DNA of 64,000 nucleotides, taken from contig NC_063188.1 in NCBI RefSeq assembly GCF_023159225.1, positions 15,583,086 through 15,647,085 on the forward strand, written 5' to 3'. The notes beneath the pieces were generated by a model. That model was not told the DNA's origin. It was given only the letters and a program-made list of their open reading frames with translations, and ran no database searches. Origin of the DNA: Perognathus longimembris pacificus. Lineage: Eukaryota > Chordata > Mammalia > Rodentia > Heteromyidae. The first letter of the stretch is position 1; each line of letters begins with the position of its first letter. The position numbers and the translations under genes were made by a program. Shown here in pieces: positions 1 through 10,924 of this stretch.

Positions 1-140
1 CTGAAGTTCTTGAAATTTTCAACAAAGATTGAAGAAATATGTGTAAATGATGACTGATCTATGTATCTTTTTTTCAGATGGAAAAAAATAGAGCAGCTAC
101 TTAAATTGCGTCATTTGGTATTGAAAGTCACTAGCTATCA

Positions 141-385
141 GTCCGGTGTTACAGGCTCATGCCTATAACTCTAGTTACTCAGAAAGCTGAGATCTGAGAA
201 TCACAGTTTACATAAAGCCAGCCACGACAAAAAAAAAAAAGTCCGTGAGAATTTTATCTCCAATTAATCACCAAAAAGCCAGAAATGGAGCTGTGATTCA
301 AGTTGTAGAGCACCAGCCCTGAGTGAACAAGCTAACAGCATTCAGACCCAGAGTTCAATCCCCAATACTAGCTACTGGCTCTGAC
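141..385 (+). mobile_element. B1-like/Geo composite SINE
   Basis: The 7SL/B1-like left half (aggctcatgcctataact, ctgagatctgagaatcac) joins the Geo-like right half (gccagaaatggagctgtg ... cagagttcaatccc). An A-run (about 229-240) interrupts the left half. It is diverged, so an old copy, in an STK26 intron. Confidence 0.75.
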
Positions 386-1462
386 TTGATTTTTAAATCA
401 AAAACAACTTGATCATTCAGGCCAACGAAACACCGTTCTTGCTATTTTGTATGTATTAATAATATTGTGAGGAGTAGAGCCTTTTAAAGAAGTACATTTT
501 AAGTTAGCCAGAGTGCAATAATTAAATGATTCAGACTTTTATTGTAAAAAAAAAATTCAAATCATGGAGAAATGATTATTTTTCAAATAAATGTAACACA
601 TTTCCCTTCTCTTCCCTAACCCTGCCTGTGCGAAAGCCAGCAGTTCTAAGTGGAATACAAGGAAAGCAATGATTAGGTTTCAGAAGAACTTGTAATGGAA
701 TATCTGAAAATCTCTCTTTAAAATACATGGTTATTTTCAAATTCTGGTACCTCATAAAGCATACACAGTGGACTGTACAGTATTATTACAGGAAAGGGTG
801 GGAAGGGAAAGTGAGAGGTAGAGTTCTGTTTGCTGGAAGGAGGGACAAGGTGCTGAAAAATCAAACACTGTCCACTCTACCTCACACTGGGAGGGATTCG
901 CAGCTCTTTGCCACCTTGTGTATTTCATCTTTCATGAATGCCATATTTATACAGAATAAAGGGCACTTTCATGTTGAAATTTCACAGCTTAAAATAGAAC
1001 CTATATTTTAGTCTCACTATTTCATATGAACTGTGGTCTGGTTATGCAGAATACTCCAGGGATGTCTGTAATTCAATCATCCCTTTCCTAGGTAATGTTA
1101 TCTATTTACTTGCAAATCTATCAACTTCCACCCTAAACGTTTCTATTTAAACAGTAGTGATTAAAAATCATTCAAAGGTGAAAATGAGACATGTTAGTGA
1201 TGGCTGGTAATGAAATTCTGAGGAAGTACCAAATAACTGATGCACAAACATCATATTACTTAATATTGGGATTTCATATCACCTGGTGATTAAATGGTAG
1301 CAGGGATCAAGAAGGTATATCCTTGGTTACTTAAAAAAATGGACAAGATTCATACAAGAAGCTTTTTGTTCTCTGAAGTTTGTAAATGTGGCCTGGAGAA
1401 GTCAGTGTATATACTACCTAATACAGAAAAAAATTAATTATTTAAGTTAAAACAAACAAAAA
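386..1462. other. Intronic sequence, nothing recognised
   Basis: AT-rich STK26 intron. No exon, RNA gene or familiar repeat was seen. The open frame at 727-1011 has no recognisable protein features and looks like chance. Confidence 0.5.
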
Positions 1463-1595
1463 GGGCCAGGCATGGGTGGCTCGTACCTGCAATCCCAGCA
1501 CAAAAGCTTAAACAGTGCCCGGACCCCAAGTTCAAGCTCCAGAACAGGCGCGCACACAGACACAGACACAGACACACACACACACACACACACCC

Positions 1596-1644
<49 letters not shown>
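1463..1644 (+). repeat. Truncated composite SINE with (CA)n tail
   Basis: A B1-like start (gggccaggcatgggtggctc) runs directly into a Geo 3' end (agtgcccggaccccaagttcaag), skipping most of the element. It is followed by a (CA)n microsatellite with CAGA variants (about 1553-1644). The cysteine-rich and threonine-rich ORFs here are translations of the repeat. Confidence 0.75.
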
Positions 1645-1648
<4 letters not shown>

Positions 1649-1679
1649 ACCCAAATAACAAAATGATCCTAAAGATTCT

Positions 1680-1884
1680 TTTTCATTGTTGTTGTTGTTC
1701 TGTATTGCTTGCCAGTCCTGGGCTTGAACTCAGGGCCTGAACACTGTCCCTGAGCTTTTTTTGTTGAAGACTAGCAGTTTACCACTTGAGCCACAGTGCC
1801 AGTTCTGGCTTTTTCTATTTATGTGGTACTAAGGAATCATGCATGCTAGGCAAGCATTCTAGCACTAAGCCACATTCCCAGCCC
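1680..1884 (-). mobile_element. IDL-Geo SINE
   Basis: Complete minus-strand copy: Geo half at left (gccagtcctgggcttgaac), ID-like half at right ending cattcccagccc. It is flanked by a 13-bp target duplication, tcctaaagattct, at 1667-1679 and 1885-1897. The tail is (gtt)n on the plus strand. Confidence 0.9.
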
Positions 1885-2552
1885 TCCTAAAGATTCTGGA
1901 ACTTGTTATATTTTCAGTTCAAAATTTCAAATAAAATTTCCCTTAAGTGCTGAAAGACGATGGGAGTGAAGACTACATGACAGGGCAGGGAAAGTGGTAC
2001 AGTAAGGTTTTCTGAGTCCATATCACACAGAAAATTGCCTCAAACCTGGTAGGTAAAATATTTCTTTCAGCCTGCTGATAGTGATGAGAAAAAAACAGCA
2101 AAGGTTTTCATTCTTTGAATTGATCCAATTGTCTTTTGTTTTTCCATAGATGTGGCAGTGTTCTCATAAAACTATTTATAAAAATAAGTCAAGGTCTGCT
2201 TAGTTTGTAAATCCCTATTTATCATTTGTGTGCTCAATTAATTTGCTCAACTCTATAAGTTGCCTTTTCATCTTATTTTTTTTCCTTGAATTTTCTTCTT
2301 CTTCTTTTGTTGGCAGTATTAGGGTTTGAACTCAGGGTTTCAGGCTCCTTAGAAACTTGTTAGATCACTTGGTAAGGACACTGGTGTCATTTCTGAGGGC
2401 TCTGTCATTATGATAGAATTCTTTTCCAAAGGCCTTACCTTTGAATACCACCATATCAGGGATTAAGATTTGCACAGTGAATTTGGGTGGAACACTTCAG
2501 TTCATAATCATCTTTGGTGACAATTACCCCAATTATGTGGAGGGGGAGGCAG

Positions 2553-2786
2553 GGTGCCACTCTTGGGGCTTGAACTCAGGGCCTGAGTGCTATACCTGAG
2601 TTTCTTTCCTCAAAGCTAGCAATCTACCACTTGAGCCACCATTTCACTTCCAGGGTTTTTGGTAGTTAAATGGAGATCAGGAATCTCATGGACTTTCTTG
2701 CCTGGGCTGACTTCAAACCGTGATCCTCAGATCTCAGCCTCCTGAGTAGCTAGGATTACAAGCATGAGCCACCACTGCCCAGCACC
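2553..2786 (-). mobile_element. B1-like/Geo composite SINE
   Basis: Minus-strand copy: Geo half (cttgaactcagggcctgag, cacttgagccacc) then B1-like half (gatcctcagatctcagcctcctgagtagct ends the family signature). Moderately diverged. Confidence 0.85.
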
Positions 2787-3090
2787 AATGATAGATTTTT
2801 TAATTCAAAGAACACTCACCAATGTCAAATTCAAAACTGACAGACGCTGGCCCACAGCACTCCTAATTGAGAAACTTAATTTTATTAAGCTCTTTATGTT
2901 TCTTATACATTCTTAGACTGTCAGCAATGTATGTATGGTATAGCTGATGCACATAAAGAGTCATGGTCCTGACAAAAGCTTGATTTGAATATATGAACTA
3001 AAGTGACTACGTACTTGGCTCCAAAGAAAAAAGTTAAATTTTGTGTGTTGAGGGGATGGGTGTGTGTTTAAAAACATTATTTAAAAATAC

Positions 3091-3338
3091 AAGGCAGCCG
3101 CGGGTGGCTCATGCCTGTAATCCTATCTACTCAGGAGGCTCTGTGGATCAGGGATCAAAGCCAGCCCCAGCAGGAAAGTCTACGAGACCCTTATCTCCCA
3201 TTAACCACCAGAAAATAGAAAGTGAGGCTGAGGCTCAAGTGGTAGAGTGCTAACCTTGAGCTGAAGAACTCAGGGACAGTGCCCAGGCCCAGAGTTCAAG
3301 CCCTACAACCAACCAAAACTAAAAAATAAACATAAAAA
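3091..3338 (+). mobile_element. B1-like/Geo composite SINE abutting an STK26 splice donor
   Basis: Near complete copy, antisense to STK26, with a 9-bp target duplication taaaaatac at 3082-3090 and 3339-3347. The right duplication overlaps positions +5 onward of the donor of the STK26 exon at 3352-3408. In the pre-mRNA the element's A-tail becomes a U-rich stretch directly after GUGAG. Confidence 0.88.
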
Positions 3339-3351
3339 TAAAAATACTCAC

Positions 3352-3408
3352 AAGATCCAGTGCTGAGCCTCCACCCAGGTATTCCATTATTATCCATAAT
3401 TTGGAACC
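3352..3408 (-). CDS. STK26: STK26 57-nt kinase exon (codons 92-110)
   Basis: This short exon is easily missed. After the acceptor ctttacag the minus strand reads, in the frame left by the previous exon, GSKLWIIMEYLGGGSALDL (19 codons), then the donor GTGAGTATT. It supplies kinase beta-strands 4-5, the hinge (MEYLGGG) and the start of helix alpha-D, which line the ATP pocket. Both ends are phase 0, so skipping it would keep frame but remove the hinge, which should inactivate the kinase (inference). The exon after it, which should begin LRAGPF by analogy with human, was not found in 1-3351. A SINE (3091-3338) sits antisense immediately past the donor. Confidence 0.96.
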
Positions 3409-4285
3409 CTGTAAAGCCATGAAGCAATTTAATAATTACAAACTTGATCCAAAATAACATATAAAAACATGTGAATAACATAGCAAAAAACATGTCAAAT
3501 CTATAATGATGATCACACAATATAGATTTAAATGTTGCTACAAGTACTTAACTTAGAATCTACCATACATATTTTCCATAGAACTTTCCAAACTGGAAAG
3601 CAAAGTGCTGAGTCTACACTTCCAGCAAATCAACTTAGCCTTTGCTATAGCTAAAATATACAAATACTGTTTGTTAGTATTAAACTCTTAGTATATATTT
3701 TTAAAAAACCAAGAGCATAATTTTAAATTATTATCTTGGAAGGAAATGTTGAAAAGAAAAAGATAGTTACATTGGAGAATAAGGAGGTAAGTGGACATAT
3801 GTGGAAAAATTTTATTGCTTTCCAAACATTTTTAGAGGAAGACAATAGAGATTTAGCCTTATTTCAATTTGCAACTTTCTGAGTTTTTTCTGTTATTATT
3901 GTTGCTCTTGGGGTGGTTTTTTTTGTGGGGGCGAGGGAGAGCAATCCTGGGATTTGAACTCAGGGCTTCACACATGTAGACAATCACATGAGCTCTTCTT
4001 CTAGCTCAATTGGTTTTAATGCGTTTTGCAACTTCTATCAAGCCATAATCAACAGCAACATTAGTGCATACATACAATCCAGACAAAAAAAGATTTGTTC
4101 TTCCCCTCTAATGTAAATGGATAAGTAAAAGGGACTGGGTAGTTTAAAAACCATATAGCCATTCCAAGTAAATGAACTTCATTATAAGCTGAACAAGAGG
4201 CAATAAAACTCATAGGGGGTAATGCATGCATACAGGTTGTAAAACAAGTATGGTCACACACAGATGTACAAGATAAATATTGGAG
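3409..4285. other. Intronic sequence, little recognised
   Basis: STK26 intron next to the 57-nt exon. A short minus-strand remnant resembling a SINE Geo end is at about 3943-4010. Nothing else was recognised. Confidence 0.45.
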
Positions 4286-4287
4286 GG

Positions 4288-4352
4288 CTACAATGTAGCT
4301 CAGTAGTAGGGTAACATACACGAGGTCCTGGGTTTGATCCTCAAAACTGGCC
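4288..4352 (+). mobile_element. ID-like SINE fragment
   Basis: The signature gtagctcagtagtag and ggtcctgggtttgatcctc correspond to the A and B boxes of tRNA-Ala-derived ID elements. Diverged. Confidence 0.65.
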
Positions 4353-5224
4353 ATAAAATAAACTAACACACACAAAAACATACACAAAACAAGCAAACAA
4401 ACAACCACAAAAATCCCCTTTGGAACAAACCACTAACCTCTTTTTCCCAGCCATAGATAGCTGAAATATCAGAGACATCTCTCCCTCTCTCCATACCATT
4501 TCATGAATGGCATTCTCTGAAATTTTATGAGACCACAGAGCTGACTGAAAGTGGTAAAGGTGGGTTTTACTATACTGGCAAAAGTGAAGTTGTGAAGGAA
4601 TTGTGTTCCAAAGGTCCATTTGTAAATGAAGCTATTTGGAATGTGTAAAGCAAGTATTTTCTTATAAAAGAATGACTAGGTTCCTGATATATCCCAGGAA
4701 AATGTTAACATACAATATCCATTATATAGCAAGAAGATTCTCAGAGAATATCACTATAATAGAAAATCACTGTAACAATTTTTCTAGGGGAAAAATATAT
4801 TCACTGTTGTGTTTCAACTTGTGATGCCAGGAATACATTTCTCCTATCTCCAACTCCAGGTGTGGAATGAAGAGCTCAAACGACTGCTTGAGCCATCAAA
4901 CTCAAAACTCCCTGGGGAAGTACTCAGGAGTTCAATTAAAAATTCCTAAGCATCTCATGGGGCTAGGAGTTTATCAAGGCAGTGAATGGTCTCTAGTGAC
5001 ATAATGATGAAGTACTCAGGCATGGTAGAATGTTGAAGACACAGAGCTGAGTTGACATTGTGGGGGGCTGGGATATCACCTAGAGTTGGAGGATGGGAAA
5101 GGGGAGCTCAGTGAAACGACAATACAATTCTCCTTTCAAGATGCTGATACAGTATAGGGTACAGAGTAAGAATAGAGGAACCGTATTCCCCCACTCTGTT
5201 CACTCTAGTAATCTTTCTTGTTTT

Positions 5225-5345
5225 GAGTGAGGGGCTTTATGTGTGGCCCTTGTTGACTTCAAACTTGTACACTACTAAGTTTCTTTCTAAATCATAATCC
5301 TGCCTCAGTCTTCTGAATGCTATGATTACAGGCATGTGACATCCA
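5225..5345 (-). mobile_element. B1-like SINE fragment
   Basis: Degenerate minus-strand copy: ttgttgacttcaaacttgt, tcctgcctcagtcttctgaat, attacaggcatgtgac. Confidence 0.55.
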
Positions 5346-5816
5346 TTTGTCCTACACTAGCAGACCAGCTTGAACAGAGGAACCAAGAGCTTAGAGTCAC
5401 ATGTCTAGAGTAGGAATGAAGAAGTATTCCCATAATAGTGGGGAAGGAAGAATTCTAGGAGCAGATCGTGTGTGTAACTTGTGTTACAAGTCTACATAAA
5501 TGAAACCATTTGTTTTCCAACTTACAAAAGACAATGTGTGCCTTTCTGTGTGTACCTATTCAAAATACATACTTACCAACTCTCCCAACTGTCACCAAAA
5601 AGTTATAGAAAAAGCTTGAAATGTAACCCATCAAAGCAGTACATATTGCTGAGTTCCAAGTAAGCAATTTCTGGATCTGAAAATAAGTTTCCCTACAAGT
5701 AAACAAGCTAGTCAGCATAACTAGGACTCGTCGGAGATAAGACAGGCCTGATGGCTTCTGGAGACAAGTAGCCAGGAGAATGGGACAGGCATAAGCCTAA
5801 AGCAATGCCTAGGCGC

Positions 5817-5845
5817 GGGGGGGGGGGGGGGGGGGGGGGGGGGGG
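5817..5845. repeat. 29-bp uninterrupted G run
   Basis: Twenty-nine consecutive G, then A and six more G, in an otherwise AT-rich intron. Strong G-quadruplex potential, and also a classic place for assembly or length error. Confidence 0.95.
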
Positions 5846-5852
5846 AGGGGGG

Positions 5853-6845
5853 CCGCGGGAGACATGATAAGAGTATAAGAGTAGCAAGCCCAAGCAAGCT
5901 TAACCAAGTCTCATTGGTTTTGGGTCCTGACCATGATTCAAAGGCTCAAAGAAAACACCCATTACAAACAAAAGAAATTCAAAGAAATAAGATGCTATAA
6001 TCCTGGGGTAAGAGTTTCTAACTTGGATTTCTGCTTAAAGACTTGGGCATAGTAGAAGGTATTTAAGTATGGTTTGTTTTTTAAATAATTTTAAATCCTA
6101 AGATGGCCTTCTGTATATTGGCTTACAATTCCAAAAGAGCCAAGGGAATAGAAGCTATAGCCTTAAAGTTAGCACAGTAAGCACAGGAGCTCCCTGAAGC
6201 AAAAACTCCACTTCTCAACTAAGTTAGAGAATCTACACACGTGAACAATGGTTATAAGGAGTGAATTCAAAGTACTGTGTTTCATGGGTGCCCAGGCAGG
6301 GAATGAGAAATTATTTCCAAATTCAAAACACCTAAATATTACCTGCTCCAGTGTTGAACTATTTACTGGGAATACATTTGTGTTACCAAATTACTGGTTT
6401 TTGAAGTATCAACTCTGTTGAAGCCTTGGAACCCAAGTAATTTTTTTCCCTAAAGCAGGCCTTTGGACAAAGCGAGAGAGAAATACTAATGTGAAGTTAG
6501 GATTTATATGTTCATAGAAAAACAACACTTAAAATACTTTCTCTACCTGTTTGAGAGAAGATTATATTATATTCATGTTGAATTAAGTAGGCAGTCTATT
6601 AATCCAAGTCAATAATGCTTTATGACTCTACTTATATAAGCTACCTAGAATGATTAAAGTCAGACATGATAATTGCAAAGAAGATAGTTATTGTTTGATG
6701 GAACAGTTTTAGCTGGTAAAAATGCTCTAGAAATGGTTAGTAGTGGTGGTCACAATAATGTGAATGTATTTAATGCCAAGAACTATACAATTAAGAATGG
6801 CTAACATAATAAATTGTTATGATATATCTGTCTTATACACACTGA
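5853..6845. other. Intronic sequence, nothing recognised
   Basis: No exon, RNA gene or familiar repeat was seen in this part of the STK26 intron. Confidence 0.45.
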
Positions 6846-6849
6846 AAGC

Positions 6850-7112
6850 ATAGCATATAAGATTTCTAGAGAGAAGGACACAGGAGGATTCCACTATTGA
6901 CGTTATCTTTAAAATTCTAGGTGAAATTCCTGTGGTGTACCCTACGTGGTTACTGTATATGATTTTGGCACACTGGATATTGTATATATGCCTACCTGAT
7001 CTAGGGAAGGGAAAGAAAAATGAGGGTGTAAGATATCACAAGCAATGTATTCACTGCCTTATTATGTAACTGTATCCCCTTTGCACGACACCTTGTCAAT
7101 AAAATTTAATTA
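6850..7112 (+). mobile_element. L1 3' end fragment
   Basis: It matches the 3'UTR and tail of the better preserved L1 at 21897-23405: actggatattgtatata, agggaagggaaag, tattcactgccttat, cttgtcaataaaat. 5'-truncated and diverged. Confidence 0.7.
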
Positions 7113-7134
7113 AAGAAAGATTTCTAGAACCTAA

Positions 7135-7210
7135 AAGGGCACAAATAGTTCACACCTGTAATCCTTGCTACTAGAAGGCTGAGATCTGATCTGTGATTTT
7201 AGTGTTCATG
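7135..7210 (+). mobile_element. B1-like SINE fragment
   Basis: Left-half signature ttcacacctgtaatccttgctact and ggctgagatctga without a Geo half. Confidence 0.5.
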
Positions 7211-7318
7211 CACTTGGAGTACTGCACCCAAAGATAAGTGAAGCAAATTAGAAAAACATCGTTGAGACTGAAGGGAGAGGCTGGAACTAGAGATGACAAT
7301 TTAGAAGTTGTCAGAATA

Positions 7319-7524
7319 GGGGCTGGGGATATGGCCTAGTGGCAAGAGCGCTTGCCTCGTATACTTGAAGCCCTGGCTGGGTTCGATTCCCCAGCACCAC
7401 ATATATAGAAAACGGCCAGAAGGGGCGCTGTGACTCAAGTGGCAGAGTGCTAGCCTTGAGCAAAAGGAAGCCAGGGACAGTGCTCAGGCCCTGAGTCCAA
7501 GGCCCAGGACTGGCCAAAAAAAAA
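7319..7524 (+). mobile_element. IDL-Geo SINE, complete and young
   Basis: Begins gggctggggatatggcctag (ID-like A box), B box ggttcgattccc, then gccagaaggggcgctgtg (Geo), ending aggactggcc plus A-tail. A perfect 15-bp target duplication gaagttgtcagaata lies at 7304-7318 and 7525-7539. The minus-strand ORF over it is a chance frame. Confidence 0.95.
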
Positions 7525-7539
7525 GAAGTTGTCAGAATA

Positions 7540-8940
7540 AAGTACATGGAACTAGCCAGGGCAAATATGCAGAATGCAAGGAACATACTTAAAAATACTA
7601 GTGTGCTAAAATATGAGGCTTTGTAAGGGATGTATTGTATTAAGTTTAAAGCTGTTCTTTGGGAAAAGAACATTTCAGCAAGGCACAATATTTCATCTTC
7701 AATTTCCTTCAGGTTTTATAAGAAAACACTAAACAAATATTTGAAAGACTATGCCAGGATACTGAATATATACTGGATGTAAGCACACATAAAATTTCAA
7801 TGAAAACCAATGAGAGAGCCACAAAATGTACAGGCTGTATTCTGAAATGTTTTATTTCATTCATTCAATTTTTAAAAAATAAATATTGGTAGTGGTGGTG
7901 ATGAGGGGTTGTGGAGGGGCAGTGTTATTTCTTCATAAACAGACTACTAAAGGCAGTTTCAACAGCAAATAAAGGCATGATTCAAATTCTACTCGATGCC
8001 TGAGTGAACTTCATTTTAAGATTTACATTGAACTAGCAAAATATTTAAAGATTATAAAAGATTCTTCCAATATTATGAGATCAGAAAGGAAGGCTTTGCT
8101 TATTTTAGCCCTCTTCATAAAGACTAACTTTGTCTGTCAAGAAAATCTGCAGTGAACTAAAATGAAAGGAAAACACTGTGGTCACACTGATGTGTTTGTC
8201 TGGTTTTTAACTCTTGTTTTTAAAAATGAAGTTATACAGTGGGCTCAGTCAAAATGAATACCTTGTACATGTTTGCATGTCTCAAGAAAATCACTACATC
8301 TGCATACAGCTTTAGAGAACATATAATTTTCTCTCAAATGCAGTAACCTTTTCTTCCCCCTGACAGTGAGGTCTTCATTATGTAAGATGTCCCATGTAAG
8401 GACAACCTGAGAAAAATCCATGTCCTACATTAGTCAATGAATATGACTCTGTCATCGAAAAGAGCCACATAATCTATGTTAAGCCACTTGACAAAGCCAG
8501 ACCCAAGTTATACTAACAGGGCATGGCCTAATATTACACTGACTTCATTAAACAAAATCCTATTATATCTGATATGGATTTTTATGCTTAGAAAAATAAA
8601 GAAATGGTAGCCCACACAGATGATGGCTTAATATAAGTGGAAAATAAAAGAGTTGTTCACTTAAGAAAACAATTTAAATAAGTAATATGAAAAGGTTACC
8701 AAAATTGCAGATTTCTCTTTTTTCTATGAATAAACATTTATCAGCGTATACATTAGTGTGTACATACATGTTACTGAGTTTAAATAGTATCAACCAACTG
8801 CACAATCTTATAATTTTATCATGAATCATGTTTTTCAAAGTGATGTTTTACTCAGACTTCAATTAATGAAAGATAAAAGAGTTAAAATGTATCTTCTTAG
8901 GAATGGTGATTGAAAAATTTTCAGTTTCTTTCAGGAAACA
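7540..8940. other. Intronic sequence, nothing recognised
   Basis: About 1.4 kb of AT-rich STK26 intron without a recognisable young repeat or exon. Confidence 0.45.
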
Positions 8941-8945
8941 CCTTG

Positions 8946-9178
8946 GGAGCCTGGTGTCAGTAGCTCAACCTTTAATCCTAGCTACTCAGGAGGCTGAGAT
9001 CTGAGGACTGCAGTTCAAAGCTAGCCTGGGCAAGAAGGTCTGTGAGACTCTTTTCTCCAATGAACAACCAGAAAACCAAAAGTGGTGCTGTGGCTCAAAG
9101 TGGTAGAGCACTAGCCTTAAGTAAAAGAGCTCAAGAACAGTGCTTAGGCCCATAGTTCAATCCCCACGACTGACAAAA
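8946..9178 (+). mobile_element. B1-like/Geo composite SINE
   Basis: Left half tactcaggaggctgagatctg, junction aaccagaaaaccaaaagtgg, right half tagagcactagccttaag and ttcaatccccacgactg. Confidence 0.85.
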
Positions 9179-9347
9179 GCAATTTCCTGAGATTTCCTAT
9201 TACCAAACCTGCTGGGAGAATGAGGAGGGTGCTGTACAAATACTGAGATTGAGACATCATGTATATTCTAAAATGCATCTAATAATATACATAGGAATAC
9301 AAACTTCCTGTACAACTAACATAAGCTAATTTTGAAAAATAAAACCT

Positions 9348-9582
9348 AGCCAGGCATGAACGGCTCATGCTTGTAAGCCTAGCTTCTCAGGAGGCTGAGA
9401 TCTGAGGATTGGGGTTTAAAACCAGCCTGGAACAGGAAAGTCCAGGAGACTTTACCTCCAAAGAACCATCAAAAAGCCAGAAACGAGCAGTGGCTCAGGT
9501 GGTAGAGTACTAGGGTTGAGCAAAAAAGCTCAGAAACAGCACTCAGGCCTGGAGTTCAAGTTCCAGGTCAGGCACAAAAACT
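9348..9582 (+). mobile_element. B1-like/Geo composite SINE
   Basis: Second copy about 170 bp after the previous one and in the same orientation: gccaggcatgaacggctcat ... gtggctcaggtggtagagta ... tcaggcctggagttcaag. Confidence 0.85.
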
Positions 9583-9654
9583 AAACAACAACAACAAACT
9601 CTGCTAAATTATACTTTGGGGAATATGAAAGAAAAAACATGCTACAAAGCACTA

Positions 9655-9765
9655 AAAATTAGTAAAATATAGTAATGTAGTATAGAGTAATATAATAATA
9701 TATACTAACATAGTATGTTACTATAGTATACAACATATAGTATATGGTAGTATGGTAATAGGAAA
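9655..9765. repeat. AT-rich simple repeat (TAGTATA-like)
   Basis: Irregular repeats of tagta/tata words, for example atagtatatggtagtatgg. Confidence 0.6.
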
Positions 9766-9917
9766 CATCTAGGAAAAATGGTGAAACTAAATAGAAATTA
9801 TCAGCATTATCACCTCCACTTAGAGACCTTTCTTTCATATTACTCTTGCAAAAAATTACAAAACAAAAAACAACCAACCAGGAAAACAAATGACTACATG
9901 CTTACTCACTCTTTTTT

Positions 9918-10165
9918 TTGTCGGTCACAGGGCTTGAACTCAGGGCCTGGATCTGTCCCTGAGCTCTTTCGCTCAAAGCTAGCACTCTATCACTTTGAGC
10001 CACAGGGCCACTTCCCATTTTCTGGTAGTTCAATGGAGGTAAGAGTCTCTCGGACTTTTCTGCCTCCGCTGGCTTGGAATTGTGATCCTCAAATCTCAGC
10101 CTCCTGAGTAGCTTCAGCTTTCTGAGTAGCTAGGATTACAGGCACAGCTACACATGCTTGGCTAG
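9918..10165 (-). mobile_element. B1-like/Geo composite SINE
   Basis: Minus-strand copy with Geo half cttgaactcagggcctgga at left and B1-like half cagcctcctgagtagct at right. The phrase ctgagtagct is duplicated (about 10101-10130), a small internal tandem duplication. Confidence 0.85.
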
Positions 10166-10299
10166 GTTCTATTTTTTAAAATAAAAAATATAGTTGCTAT
10201 ACACTTGTTTCTGCTATAGACTTCAATCAAGTTGTGTGCAATAATGGACTCTGAGCTCCTGATTTGATACTTCTTGGGTTGTTGGTTGTTATTGTTTTT

Positions 10300-10649
10300 A
10301 TTGCCAAGCCTCAGCTTGATCTCAGGGCCTGGGCACTGTCCCTGGCTTCTTCCCGCTCAAGGCTAGCACTCTGCCACTTGAGCCACAGCGCCGCTTCTGG
10401 CCGTTTTCCGTATATGTGGTGCTGGGGAATCGAACCTAGGGCCTCGGGTATCCGAGGCAGGCACTCTTGCCACTAGGCTATATCCCCAGCCCCCTGGCTT
10501 CTTTTTTTTTTTGCTCAAGGCTAGCACTCTGCCTCTGGAGCCACAGCGCCACTTCTGGCCTTTGCTGTTTATGTGGTGCTGAGGAATCAAATCCAGGGCT
10601 TTATGCATGCTAGGCAAGCACTCTACCGGTGGGCCACATTCCCAGCCCC
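10300..10649 (-). mobile_element. Chimeric IDL-Geo SINE: ID-partial Geo-ID-Geo
   Basis: Read on the minus strand from 10649: an ID monomer, a Geo half cut off after gaagccagg (about 10497), then a full ID-Geo element (10494-10300). The inner copy is of the subfamily with the perfect stem (GCCTCGGATACCCGAGGC). The outer copy is more diverged and lacks the distal Geo part. Confidence 0.85.
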
Positions 10650-10792
10650 ATGGTTCATTTTTATATCTTCAGTATCAAGCACATTGCATGACACACTGTG
10701 GCTGTCTGACTATTTAAATACAACCTTCTGCTGTGTATTCATTTATGACGGTATTAAGTATTATAAATATGTACATATGAAGAAAACAATGA

Positions 10793-10905
10793 TAGCCAAG
10801 CATAGTAGTGCCTGTTATGATCGTAGCACTCAGGAGGCTGAGCTAGGAAAATTGTGAATTTTAGGGTAGCCTGGGCCATAGAAAAAGTTCATTTCTGGAA
10901 AGGAA
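10793..10905 (+). mobile_element. B1-like SINE
   Basis: Monomeric left half only: gatagccaagcatagtagtg, cactcaggaggctgagctag, gtagcctgggccatag, A-rich end. Confidence 0.65.
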
Positions 10906-10924
10906 AAAAAAGCAAAGCAGAGTA

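Noticed and set aside
1..3351. Next STK26 exon (expected LRAGPF...)
   Set aside because: I read the minus strand for the HRD-loop region and its flanks and found no match, so it must lie beyond the left edge.
7319..7400. tRNA genes at ID-like A/B boxes (here and at other ID elements)
   Set aside because: The boxes are those of SINEs derived from tRNA-Ala, with A-tails and target duplications. Cloverleaf arms are not intact.
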